Assembly: GCA_003220855.1 (NCBI GenBank)
Contig: QHTP01000264.1
Span: 1 to 12,690 of the forward strand
Reading direction: 5' to 3'
Origin: Gemmatimonadota bacterium
GTDB lineage: Bacteria > Gemmatimonadota > Gemmatimonadetes > Gemmatimonadales > GWC2-71-9
Length of the DNA: 12,690 nucleotides
Part shown: positions 1 to 7,497 of the stretch, one piece after another
Numbering within the stretch: the first letter of the stretch is position 1
Layout of the letters: each line of letters opens with the position of its first letter
The notes under the pieces: model-generated
Database searches by the model: none
Told to the model about the DNA's origin: nothing
What the model saw: only the letters and a program-made list of their open reading frames with translations
Program-made: the position numbers and the translations under genes

Positions 1-1220
1 CGCTGCGCCAGGGTGCGCGTGTAGCTGGTGTTGAGACTGGCATGGACGCGGGAGCCGAGCCGCTGGTCGAGGTTGAGACGCAGGGCCTGGCGCTGGAAAC
101 CAGTGTTATCGATGATGCCGCCATCGTCCTTGGAGGTCGCCGAGGCGAAGTACTGGGTGTTCTCAGTCCCGCCGGACAGGCTGACCGCCGTCTCGTAGGA
201 CAGCGGCTTGCGGCCCGCCAGCTCATCCTCGAGCGGGAATGCTTGCCCCGGGGTGTACCCAGGTCGCCCGAAATAGGGGTTGGTAGAATTGTTCCGGAAG
301 TACTTCGCGGCGCTTGGTCCGAACGCGCCTACGGCGGCGACAGAATCCGGGAAAACCCGCGAGCCCATTTTGTTCGCGATATCGAACGTCCCCAGTTTCT
401 GCGAGACGGTGAATTGTGGGCCGCCGCTCTGCCCCCGCTTCGTCTTGATCACGACGACGACGTTCGACGCCTTCTGTCCGTAGATAGCGCTCGCCGACGC
501 CCCGCGTAGGATCTCCATGCTTTCGATGTCGTTGGGATTCAAGTCGGCGATTCGGTTGACCTGCGCGTCCTGGTTGAGTGAGGGGTTCGATCCTCCTGAC
601 GCCGCAGTCACCGCGTTTTGGTTGGACGGAATCGCGACGTCGCTCACGATCACGCCGTCCACGACGTACAAGGGCTCCGCTGTCGCATTAATGGACGTCA
701 CGCCGCGCAGCCGAACCTGGAGGCCGCCCCCCGGCGCCCCAGAGTTCGCCTGAATGTCGGCACCGGCAACCTTGCCCTGCAGTTGCTGCTCGATGCTCGG
801 GGTTGGCACAAATCCGAGTTCCGAGGCGCTTACAGTCGCGACCGCGTTCCCCAGGTTCCGCCGCTCGACGCCCGTCGCGATCCCGGTGACCACCACCGCT
901 TCGAGATTGAACACGTCTGGCTCGAGCGTCACCTCCACCCGGCCTTGCGATGCAGACACGGCAATCTCGCGGCGTTTGAACCCGATCCGCCGCACGATCA
1001 GCGTCACGTTCCCTTCGGGGGCGGACAGCGAGAACTCGCCTTGCTCGCTAGTGAGAGCGGTGATCGCTGTGCCCGCTACCGAGACGTTCGCCCGCGCCAC
1101 GGGTTCGCTGCTCGTCGCGCTCGTGACGCGGCCGGTGATGGGGCGTTGTTGCGCCCCCGCAGGCGCGGCGCCTGCCGCTGCAAGCAGCGCGAACGAGAGA
1201 TAGCACATGCGTGGTACCAC
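1..1220 (-). CDS. SusC/RagA-family TonB-linked outer-membrane receptor, N-terminal part (runs off the window)
   Basis: TonB-dependent outer-membrane transporter of the SusC/RagA type, which takes up large ligands such as glycans or peptides with a SusD-like partner. The 406 visible codons give a signal peptide (about 1-24, ending AGAQ), a carboxypeptidase-regulatory-like Ig domain (about 26-105, starting ITGRV), then the plug with the family signatures LEAVVVTGIATG (106-117), IEQQLQGKVAGADI (143-156), LRGVTSINA near 171, PLYVVDGV near 183 and MEILRGASASAIYG (235-248). The first barrel strands follow. In the motif usually read as ASNGV the Gly is Val (residue 254). The family is about 1000 residues long, so more than half lies outside. 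I chose GTG at 1220 because GGAGGG lies just upstream and it adds an Arg to the signal peptide; ATG at 1208 is the alternative. It lies 101 bp downstream of the permease on the same strand and may have its own promoter. The substrate cannot be told, and no SusD is visible. Confidence 0.93.
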   Translation of the reverse strand, partial: MVPRMCYLSFALLAAAGAAPAGAQQRPITGRVTSATSSEPVARANVSVAGTAITALTSEQGEFSLSAPEGNVTLIVRRIGFKRREIAVSASQGRVEVTLEPDVFNLEAVVVTGIATGVERRNLGNAVATVSASELGFVPTPSIEQQLQGKVAGADIQANSGAPGGGLQVRLRGVTSINATAEPLYVVDGVIVSDVAIPSNQNAVTAASGGSNPSLNQDAQVNRIADLNPNDIESMEILRGASASAIYGQKASNVVVVIKTKRGQSGGPQFTVSQKLGTFDIANKMGSRVFPDSVAAVGAFGPSAAKYFRNNSTNPYFGRPGYTPGQAFPLEDELAGRKPLSYETAVSLSGGTENTQYFASATSKDDGGIIDNTGFQRQALRLNLDQRLGSRVHASLNTSYTRTLAQ

Positions 1221-1321
1221 GGTCCCTCCGAACCTGAGTGCTCGCGTAACGAGTGTGCCGCACGAAACCGCAAACGCCCGCTACGTTGCGCGCGATTTCC
1301 GAGGTCCGCAAGGAGGGGTGT

Positions 1322-2680
1322 TCACAGCGTGACGGCGGAGTCCGGCGCCCGGCGCCCCCGCAGGGCCGCATACACGGGCGGCCCCGCCACGGCGAGCAGC
1401 AGCGCGACCAGCACACCCGGCAACCCGATCGCCCGGCTCTGCACCTCGAGCACCAGAGCGGCGACGAGTACGAGCAGCGGCAGCGACGCGAGCGCCACGA
1501 GCCACGGGACGCCGAGCGGCACCCGGAAGGCGCCCCGCAACGTCGGCTCCGCGCGCCGCAGCCGGATCAGCGCCGCGAACTCGAGCCCGAGCGCCGCCGT
1601 GTACAAGAGCACGTCGCCCGCGAGCAGGCCGCCGAACGGCAACAGTGAAAAAGCCGAGTACACCACGGCCGAGACGAGCACGGCGTTCGCCGGCGTGCCC
1701 CGCGCATCGGTGCGCGCCAGCGCGGCGGGCAAGAGACCGTCCTGCGCCAGCACCAGCGGAATCCGGGAGTACACGAGCAGCAGGGCGTTGAACAGGGCAA
1801 ACGCGGAGAGCATGCCCGCCAGCGCCACCCACAGGCCAAGCCACCCGCCCACGACGGCGCGTGCAAGCCCCGGCCAGGCGCCGTCCGTCCACGCCGTCCA
1901 GTCGGTGAGCGCCAGGACGGGAACGATCGTGAGCAGGTAGACCAACGTGACGAGCGGCAGCGCGCGGGCCAGGGCCCGCGGATAGGTGGCCGACGCCTGC
2001 TCGAGCTCACCGCCGATGGTCGAGGCGGTATCCCACCCGCTGTAGCTCCAGATGCTCTGGGATACGCCGATGCCGAGGGCGCCGAGGAAGGACGTGCCGG
2101 CAGCGTGAAATGGCGTCACCGGGAAGGGCGTTGCCGGTTGCCCGAGCCAGCGCGCCAGCGCCGCCACCGAGAGCACCGCGAACGGCGCGAGCACCGCCGC
2201 CACGAACCACCCCGACGCCGTACCGACCACGCGCGTCCCGCGCAGGTTCAGCCAGGTGGCCCCCCAGATCATCGCCAGCGCCACGAGCCAGCGCTCGAGC
2301 CAGCCCAGCCCCGGCAGGAAAAAGCCCACGTACTGGATCAAGAGCACTGGGTAAATCGCCATGTCGAGCAGCGAGTAGGTCCACGACAGCCAGCCGTTCC
2401 AGAAGCCCCAGAACCGGCCGAACGCCCGCTTCACCCACTGGTAGTAGCCGCCCTCGGCCGGCAGCATCGAGGCGAGCTCCCCCACGAGCAGGGTTTCGGG
2501 CACGCTGTAGAGCAGCGGCGTGGCGACGAGCAGCAGCAGGGCGACGCCCGGCCCCACCGAGCCGACGAGCCCCTCCAAGCCGAACGGCCCACCCGACACG
2601 GTGAAGAACATCACCGCGATAAGCGGGCCGAGACGCAAGCGGGATGGACGGGCGGCGGGAGGCTCGGAGGGGGGCGTCAC
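1322..2680 (-). CDS. APC-superfamily amino acid/polyamine permease
   Basis: Inner-membrane transporter of the amino acid-polyamine-organocation (APC) superfamily, 452 residues with about 12 hydrophobic segments. The first helix carries the unwound-helix motif SGGPFGLE (29-36). The following stretch, with SVPETLLVGELASMLPAEGGYYQWVKRAFG, resembles the polyamine/LAT-like branch that includes the plant PUT transporters, so a polyamine or cationic amino acid is a reasonable guess for the substrate, but this is inference. The start is GTG at 2680, which shares GTGA with the stop of the upstream gene; the longer frame to 2800 would run far into that gene and has no membrane character. The overlap points to translational coupling with the small exported protein upstream. 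Confidence 0.92.
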   Translation of the reverse strand: MTPPSEPPAARPSRLRLGPLIAVMFFTVSGGPFGLEGLVGSVGPGVALLLLVATPLLYSVPETLLVGELASMLPAEGGYYQWVKRAFGRFWGFWNGWLSWTYSLLDMAIYPVLLIQYVGFFLPGLGWLERWLVALAMIWGATWLNLRGTRVVGTASGWFVAAVLAPFAVLSVAALARWLGQPATPFPVTPFHAAGTSFLGALGIGVSQSIWSYSGWDTASTIGGELEQASATYPRALARALPLVTLVYLLTIVPVLALTDWTAWTDGAWPGLARAVVGGWLGLWVALAGMLSAFALFNALLLVYSRIPLVLAQDGLLPAALARTDARGTPANAVLVSAVVYSAFSLLPFGGLLAGDVLLYTAALGLEFAALIRLRRAEPTLRGAFRVPLGVPWLVALASLPLLVLVAALVLEVQSRAIGLPGVLVALLLAVAGPPVYAALRGRRAPDSAVTL

Positions 2681-3441
2681 GAGTGGGCGTGCTCGTGCCC
2701 GGCGCCCCAGATGACGCTCGGATCGTCGCCCGCGAACGCCATCACGTGCACCATCCACCCGAAGAGGCGGGGCACGAACCGCCCGCCCACCGCGGTGCAC
2801 GCCTGGGCGGTCGCGATGCTCGACTTGGGGCCGAAGATGGGTCGGCCCTCACGTGTTTCGCGCCACCGCTCGCGCCCGCCCAAAGGCGGCACGCACCAGT
2901 TCACGTGCTCGTGCCAGCGCGCCACCGACAGCGGCACGCGGGCGTCGAGCTGGTCGAGCGACGCGCGCCCCGGCGCCGCGTACATCGCCCCCACCAGCAC
3001 GAACGTCCCGTCCGGCTCCTTCCGGTACAGGAGCGAGGTCGGCTTCGCGGCGTCGAAGCGGAGCATCTCCTCGAGTGCCCAGCGGCGGTTGGTGAAGTGA
3101 TAGACCGGTTGCTGCACGCCGGGAAGGAACTGCCGGAAGCCGTCCGCCTGCGCGACCCGCACATCGCGGTACTTGCCGAGCGCGGCGCGCATCGCGGCCA
3201 CGAGCGCGGCGGCGCGCGCCGAATCGGCTCCGCTGCCTGGCCGCGGCGGCGTGAGTGTCATGTGGGGGTCGGCGGGCATGGGCCCGCCCATCGCTTCCTG
3301 GGCCGCCGCGGTCGCGTGCTGCTCGGTCGAATCCATCGCGCCCACGTCCATCGGCGCCTGCGCGTCCTGCCGGGCGCGGCACGCGCCGGTGACGCTGGGC
3401 GCGGCGCATACGACGATCGCAACGACGGCGAGCCGGCGCAT
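2677..3441 (-). CDS. Exported Cys/His-containing protein of unknown function
   Basis: A 254-residue protein I do not recognise as a named family. Residues 1-20 (MRRLAVVAIVVCAAPSV...) form a signal peptide; Cys21 in VTGAC could be a lipid attachment site, but the lipobox is poor. A low-complexity stretch (about 22-75) rich in Ala, Met and Pro follows. The folded part (about 76-254) has YHFTNRRW (114-121), LLYRKEPDGTFVLVGAMY (137-154), HEHVNWC (177-183) and a His-rich tail, GHEHAHS. The pattern 'household phrase plus level of value' (a YRK-DGT-LVG-MY block followed by a WHEHVNWC block) is one I associate with uncharacterised secreted bacterial proteins. The clustered His and Cys could bind a metal. 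It starts 15 bp after the glycosyltransferase, without a clear ribosome site, and its stop overlaps the permease start. Confidence 0.82.
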   Translation of the reverse strand: MRRLAVVAIVVCAAPSVTGACRARQDAQAPMDVGAMDSTEQHATAAAQEAMGGPMPADPHMTLTPPRPGSGADSARAAALVAAMRAALGKYRDVRVAQADGFRQFLPGVQQPVYHFTNRRWALEEMLRFDAAKPTSLLYRKEPDGTFVLVGAMYAAPGRASLDQLDARVPLSVARWHEHVNWCVPPLGGRERWRETREGRPIFGPKSSIATAQACTAVGGRFVPRLFGWMVHVMAFAGDDPSVIWGAGHEHAHS

Positions 3442-3456
3442 CGCCGGTAATCTAGG

Positions 3457-4629
3457 TCAGCCGGTCGTCGAGGCCAGCTCCGAGGCTCTGCGGGTGGGAC
3501 GGCGCGCCGGCTTGGCACTGCGACCCAGCACGCGCTCGTACACCCCGAGCTCCTGACGCGCGATCCGCGGCCACGCGAAGCGCTGGGCCTTATCGACGCC
3601 GGCGCGCGCCATGGCCTCGCGCCGGGCGGGATCGCCCAGCAGCGCGATGGTCGTCTCGGCCCACACGGCCGGATCGTCCTTGGGGATGACCAGCGCCTCG
3701 GCGCCGCCCGCGATCACCGACCGGAAGCCGTGGTTGTCCGACACGACCATGGGGGTGCCGCACGCCATCGCCTCGAGCAGCGTGACGCCGAACGACGCGA
3801 TGGTGGTGGGGCACAGGTACAGATCCGCCGAGCCGTAGTAGGCGGGGCGATCCTCGAATACCTGCCCGGCGAACCGGACGCTGGCACCCAGGCCCTCCGC
3901 CCGGGCGCGTCGCTCGTAATAGTGCCGCCACGGCCCCTCTCCCGCGACGGTGAGGACCGCCCTTGGATAGCGCGCCAGGATCCGCGGCATGGCCTCGAAA
4001 AGCGTGCCCAGTCCGTTGCGGGGCTCGATCCGCCCCAGGAACAGCAGCCGCGGATGGTCGGTGAGGGCGTCGGTGGGCCGGCGCCCGTTGGGCTTGAAGA
4101 AGCTCGTGTCCACGCCGTTGGGGATGACGTCCCACTCGGCCCGGAAATAGCGGGAATTCGCGTCCACCACCGGCTCGCTGACCGCGATCGTGGCCGCGTG
4201 CCGGTCGAGCACCCGCTGCAGCGGCCGCCGGAATACGCGGCAGGCCGCGGAGCGCGCGAACCACGAATGGAAGGTGGCGACCACCGGGATGCCGGCGCGC
4301 CACGCGGCGAACGGCGCGGCCAGGCCGAAGGTCGGCGCCAGCCCTCCATGCACGTGCACAATGTCGTAGCGACCAGCCCGGAACAGCTCCTCGAGCCGAC
4401 GCCGCAGCCGCCACCCCGTCGTGACGCGCGACACCCCGCCGTTCGAGTAGATCACCCGGCTCTTGCCCACCCGGCGCACAAACGGGGCGTCGGGGTAGTC
4501 GCCCATGTGGGAGGTGACGACCGTGGCGGTGTGGCCCCAGGCGTTGAGCTGCAGCGCCAGATTGTGCACGTGCTCAGGGACGCCCCCGAGCTGCGGATAG
4601 TAGTCCTCGGCGACCAGCGCGATGCGCAT
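3457..4629 (-). CDS. GT4-family glycosyltransferase
   Basis: Retaining, GT-B-fold glycosyltransferase of family GT4, 390 residues, the usual length. It is expected to move a sugar from a nucleotide donor to a lipid or glycan acceptor at the cytoplasmic face of the membrane. The N-terminal acceptor domain has the glycine loop PQLGGVPEH (12-20), VHVHGG (91-96) and ATFHSWF (118-124). The C-terminal donor domain has IPNGVD (169-174), LFLGRIEPRNG (196-206), AGEGPW (229-234) and ASFGVTLLEAMACGTP (278-293). Two normally conserved donor-site residues differ: Asn205 replaces the Lys of the R-x4-KG motif, and Ala278 replaces the first Glu of EX7E, while Glu286 is kept. The overall look is PimA/PimB-like, but the acceptor cannot be told. 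The ATG at 4629 follows the hydrolase stop by 42 bp, with only a weak AGG as ribosome site. Confidence 0.93.
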   Translation of the reverse strand: MRIALVAEDYYPQLGGVPEHVHNLALQLNAWGHTATVVTSHMGDYPDAPFVRRVGKSRVIYSNGGVSRVTTGWRLRRRLEELFRAGRYDIVHVHGGLAPTFGLAAPFAAWRAGIPVVATFHSWFARSAACRVFRRPLQRVLDRHAATIAVSEPVVDANSRYFRAEWDVIPNGVDTSFFKPNGRRPTDALTDHPRLLFLGRIEPRNGLGTLFEAMPRILARYPRAVLTVAGEGPWRHYYERRARAEGLGASVRFAGQVFEDRPAYYGSADLYLCPTTIASFGVTLLEAMACGTPMVVSDNHGFRSVIAGGAEALVIPKDDPAVWAETTIALLGDPARREAMARAGVDKAQRFAWPRIARQELGVYERVLGRSAKPARRPTRRASELASTTG

Positions 4630-4671
4630 GACGGACCTGTCAGGCGAGTGGTGGACGGGGGAACGGCTTCG

Positions 4672-5580
4672 TCACTGTGACCCCGGAGTACGCGCCGCGG
4701 TCACGCTCGCCGCGAGCCGGGTGACCGAGGCGAACACCGCGCGGGGCTGCTCTTCATAGATGAAGTGACCGGCCCCGGGCACCGAATCGACGGCGAACGA
4801 GCCGAGCGCGCGCTCGAGCAGCCGCACTTCCTCATCCGGGACGTCGCCGTCGTGGCGCGCCCCACCCACGAGCAGCCGCACGGGACAGCGCAGCTCGGCG
4901 AGGTGGGGCGCGAGCTTCTCCGGCTCCCGCGCGTTGCCCATGGCGAGATACGCCCTGATCGTGGCGTCGAGATCGCGCGCCGCCCCCGCCGTGTAGCCCT
5001 GGACGACGTCGTCCGTGACCCAGGTCGAGTCCCCCGACGAATCGATCAGCAGGCCCCGGATCTTACGCCGGATCAGGCGGATCCCGCCGAACAGCTTGAT
5101 CCAGGGCGCAAACCGCAGGGCGCGTTTGAAGGCCGGCGTGAGCGCCGCCTCGGTGGGCCCCCCCTCGATAGATATCATCCCGCGGACCAGGTCGGGGCGG
5201 TGGTAGGCCAGCCGGAACGCCTCGGACCCCCCGATCGAGTGGGCGACGAGCAGGGCGCCCCGCACCCGCAAGGAGTCGAGCACCGCGGCGATGCGTCCGG
5301 CTTGAGCCGTGAGGGAGTAATTCGCCTTGCGGGGACGACTCGACGAGCCGATGCCGAGGGGCTCGACAACCACGGCCCGATAGCCGGCGGCGGTGAGCAG
5401 GGGAACGAGCTTGCGGAACCCGAACGCGGACCCGAACAACCCCGGAACGAGGACCACCGGCGCTCCCGCGACCCTGCCGGCCACCTCGACCGAGAGCGAT
5501 TCAGTGGGGGCGACGGGAACCTTGAACACCCGCGTGGTCGACGCGCTGTCGCTGAGCAGCAAAACCGCGAGCCACCACAC
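4672..5580 (-). CDS. Alpha/beta-hydrolase, probably exported
   Basis: Alpha/beta-hydrolase fold enzyme of 302 residues, acting on an unknown ester, amide or similar bond. Visible parts are a short hydrophobic N-terminus (MWWLAVLLLS) that could be a signal peptide or anchor, the oxyanion strand VVLVPGLFGS (42-51), the nucleophile elbow AHSIGG with Ser115, an acid candidate in the HDGD segment (Asp244 or Asp246), and the catalytic His272 in GAGHFIYEEQP. The elbow has Ala where the usual G-x-S-x-G has its first Gly, a tolerated variant. The start is GTG at 5580, with GAGGAG about 12 bases upstream. It is the first gene of the likely minus-strand unit with the glycosyltransferase, so an envelope-lipid or glycan role is possible but unproven. 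Confidence 0.9.
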   Translation of the reverse strand: MWWLAVLLLSDSASTTRVFKVPVAPTESLSVEVAGRVAGAPVVLVPGLFGSAFGFRKLVPLLTAAGYRAVVVEPLGIGSSSRPRKANYSLTAQAGRIAAVLDSLRVRGALLVAHSIGGSEAFRLAYHRPDLVRGMISIEGGPTEAALTPAFKRALRFAPWIKLFGGIRLIRRKIRGLLIDSSGDSTWVTDDVVQGYTAGAARDLDATIRAYLAMGNAREPEKLAPHLAELRCPVRLLVGGARHDGDVPDEEVRLLERALGSFAVDSVPGAGHFIYEEQPRAVFASVTRLAASVTAARTPGSQ

Positions 5581-5725
5581 GTGCCCGTGATCTCCTCGGA
5601 AAAACGTCGCAGGTGAGCGAGCCGGACGCCACGGCCGCAGGGAGACCCTGTCGGACGACCCGGCGTCACGCCCGGCGACTTGATATTAATGGATCGGACG
5701 AGTCGTCTGGCGGGTTCAGGGCCCG

Positions 5726-5754
5726 ATGGCATGGCGCTGTCCAGGAGCTGTCAA
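5726..5754 (-). promoter_or_regulatory. Candidate sigma-70-like promoter for the minus-strand hydrolase unit
   Basis: Reading the minus strand, a perfect TTGACA (5754-5749) is followed after exactly 17 bases by TGCCAT (5731-5726). The -35 is consensus but the -10 matches only three of six positions, so this is tentative. Transcription would start near 5718 and leave a leader of about 140 bases before the GTG at 5580. Confidence 0.28.
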
Positions 5755-5869
5755 GGTTCGCCGAGTCCTCTTGTGACCCCGTCAACCGCCCGGCATGTTC
5801 GGCGTCCTCAGGAGACGCTCCCGACCCCCGGTCGCCTGCCGTCAGCGTTCGCCTAGCACTTCCAACATC

Positions 5870-5874
5870 GGAGG
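5870..5874 (+). promoter_or_regulatory. Ribosome binding site deciding the TPR gene start
   Basis: GGAGG sits five bases before the ATG at 5880. It fixes the start there even though the same frame is open upstream to 5613, because the residues after this ATG form a signal peptide. Confidence 0.8.
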
Positions 5875-5879
5875 CGACC

Positions 5880-7409
5880 ATGCAGTACCTCAGGCACGCG
5901 TCCGTGCGTGCGGTCCTGGCGGTGGTGTTCGCGTCCGGCGGGTGGTACGCCGGCGCTCGAGCCCAGGACCCCCGGTCCGCGCTCGATCCTATCACGAGCG
6001 CGGTAATGCAGCACCCCATCACGACATCCTCGGCGGCGGCCCGGGACCATTTTCTCCGGGGTCAGCGGGAGCTCGATCTGACCCGCTTCATCGACGCGAA
6101 CGCGCATTTCAAGCAGGCCGTCGCGGCGGATCCGGATTTCGCCTTTGCGTACCTGAGCATCGCCAATACGGCGAACTCGCTCGCGGAGTTCAAGAGCAAT
6201 CTCGCGCTCGCCGAGCAACACGCCGGGGGGGCGTCCGAGGCCGAGCGGCTCCAGATCCAGATGGTGCGCAAGGGATTCGACCAGGACCTGGCGGGCCAGC
6301 TCGCGCTGGGGCAGCAGTTGGTCCAGAAATACCCCGACAGCCCGCGTGCCTGGCTCGCCCTCGCCGGCGTCCAGATCGGGTTGAACCGCAACGAAGAAGC
6401 GCGGGCCTCCATCGCGAAAGCCCTGGCGCTCGCGCCCCGGATGTTCGTCGCGCACACGACGCTCGGCTTCTCCTACGTGTTCGGTGAGCCGCGCGACTTC
6501 ACGAAGGCACTCGAGCACATGCAGCAGGCGGAGAATCTCGCCCCGGACGAGCCTGGAGCGCACATGTCTCTGGGCGACGCCTACCGCGCCCGACGCAATC
6601 TCGAGAAGGCACGCGAGGAATACGCCCGGGGCCACGAGCTGAACCCCCGCGATGCCGTACTGCTGGTGAAGCGCGGGCATGCGAACTCCCTGCTGGGCAA
6701 CTATGCGGCCGCGCGAGCCGATTACGACTCGGCCATCGCCGTTGGCCGCGCCAACGAAAAAGCCGCCTACGTACCGTTCCGGGCTAACGTCAGCGTGTTT
6801 GCCGGTGAGCCGGCGGCCGCCATCGACGAGCTCAATCGGCTGGTCGCCTCGGTCGACGGCATGGGCGTCCCGGACCCGAAAGCGGCGAAGTTGGCGGCGT
6901 TGGGTAGCGTCGCCGTGATTGCCATCCACACTCGCAATCAGCCCGCGGTAGAGCAGGCGCTCAAGCAGCTCGCGCCCGTGTTGATGCAGCAAGCCGACGA
7001 GGCGGGGAATCCCGCGTTTCGGCGGGGCCAGGAAGCGATCATCGCCTACTTCGAGGGGTGGTGGGCGGCGCGGCGGGGGGACTACGCCGCGGCGCAGCGT
7101 CAGGCGGAGCGCATCTCGCAGCTCCTGGCGCCGGACAAGAACCCGCGCAAGCTCGAGCCGATGCACCAGCTCGAGGGGTTCATCGCGTTGTACCAGGGGA
7201 AATACGGCGAGGCGGCGGCGCACTTCCGTCAGGGCAACCTGCTCGACCCCTACATCAAGTATCAGCTCGCCGTCGCGACCGAAGGCGCGGGAGACGTCGC
7301 GCAGGCGAAGCAGCTGTACCGGGAAGTGGCAGAGTACAATTTCAACGCGGTCGGTTTCGCTCTGGTGCGGAGAGACGCGCAGCAGAAGGCGGTCGCGAGC
7401 ACGCCCTAG
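5880..7409 (+). CDS. Exported tetratricopeptide-repeat protein
   Basis: A 509-residue secreted or periplasmic TPR protein, likely a protein-protein interaction scaffold. Residues 1-28 form a signal peptide (MQYLRHASVRAVLAVVF... ending ARA before QD). TPR-like helix pairs follow at about 55-88, 155-187, 190-224, 225-257 and 259-292. The clearest has the A-x8-Y and NP/DP spacing, as in AHMSLGDAYRARRNLEKARE and ELNPRDA. A less regular helical C-terminal half ends in more TPR-like pairs (EGFIALYQGKYGEAAAHF near 440). No catalytic domain is present. It appears monocistronic: a divergent region lies upstream and a strong hairpin 22 bases after the stop. The 592-residue frame antisense to it is a codon-bias shadow. 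Confidence 0.9.
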   Translation: MQYLRHASVRAVLAVVFASGGWYAGARAQDPRSALDPITSAVMQHPITTSSAAARDHFLRGQRELDLTRFIDANAHFKQAVAADPDFAFAYLSIANTANSLAEFKSNLALAEQHAGGASEAERLQIQMVRKGFDQDLAGQLALGQQLVQKYPDSPRAWLALAGVQIGLNRNEEARASIAKALALAPRMFVAHTTLGFSYVFGEPRDFTKALEHMQQAENLAPDEPGAHMSLGDAYRARRNLEKAREEYARGHELNPRDAVLLVKRGHANSLLGNYAAARADYDSAIAVGRANEKAAYVPFRANVSVFAGEPAAAIDELNRLVASVDGMGVPDPKAAKLAALGSVAVIAIHTRNQPAVEQALKQLAPVLMQQADEAGNPAFRRGQEAIIAYFEGWWAARRGDYAAAQRQAERISQLLAPDKNPRKLEPMHQLEGFIALYQGKYGEAAAHFRQGNLLDPYIKYQLAVATEGAGDVAQAKQLYREVAEYNFNAVGFALVRRDAQQKAVASTP

Positions 7410-7430
7410 CCTGGTGACGCCGACGGTCGA

Positions 7431-7449
7431 GGGGAGGCGCTGCCTCCCC
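7431..7449 (+). terminator. Hairpin after the TPR gene, terminator-like without a T tract
   Basis: A perfect 8-bp stem GGGGAGGC / GCCTCCCC closes a 3-base GCT loop, starting 22 bases after the TPR stop. It is very GC-rich and correctly placed for a terminator, but no run of T follows, so it may only pause or protect the transcript end. Confidence 0.5.
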
Positions 7450-7482
7450 ACGATCGCTCTGTCGGGGGTCGGGAACACGCCA

Positions 7483-7497
7483 TATCTTTTGCCCTCG
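7483..7497 (+). promoter_or_regulatory. -10-like element set for leaderless transcription
   Basis: TATCTT (7483-7488) fits the TAnnnT form of the -10 box and lies 8 bases before the GTG at 7497. Transcription would therefore begin at or next to the start codon. No Shine-Dalgarno sequence is present in the preceding 20 bases, and no clear -35 is seen. Confidence 0.35.

Larger units (their letters stand above)
5581..5879. other. Divergent intergenic region between the hydrolase and the TPR gene
   Basis: No gene is supported here, although open frames cross it. It must hold the promoters for both divergent genes. It contains one AT-rich patch near 5680-5690 in otherwise GC-rich sequence, a small inverted repeat GACGA-G-TCGTC (5697-5707), and two copies of TCGGACGA (5651 and 5694). 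On the plus strand TTGTGA (5771-5776) followed after 17 bases by CATGTT is a very weak promoter match. None of these is strong enough to be called an operator. Confidence 0.5.

Noticed and set aside
618..1940. 440-codon open frame on the plus strand
   Set aside because: It runs antisense to the SusC receptor and permease, is Arg/Pro/Ala-rich without any domain, and follows from high-GC codon bias of the real genes.
5651..5707. Direct repeat TCGGACGA (5651, 5694) and the small palindrome 5697-5707 as an operator
   Set aside because: Eight-base repeats and five-base arms are expected by chance in a GC-rich region of this length; there is no regulator gene nearby.
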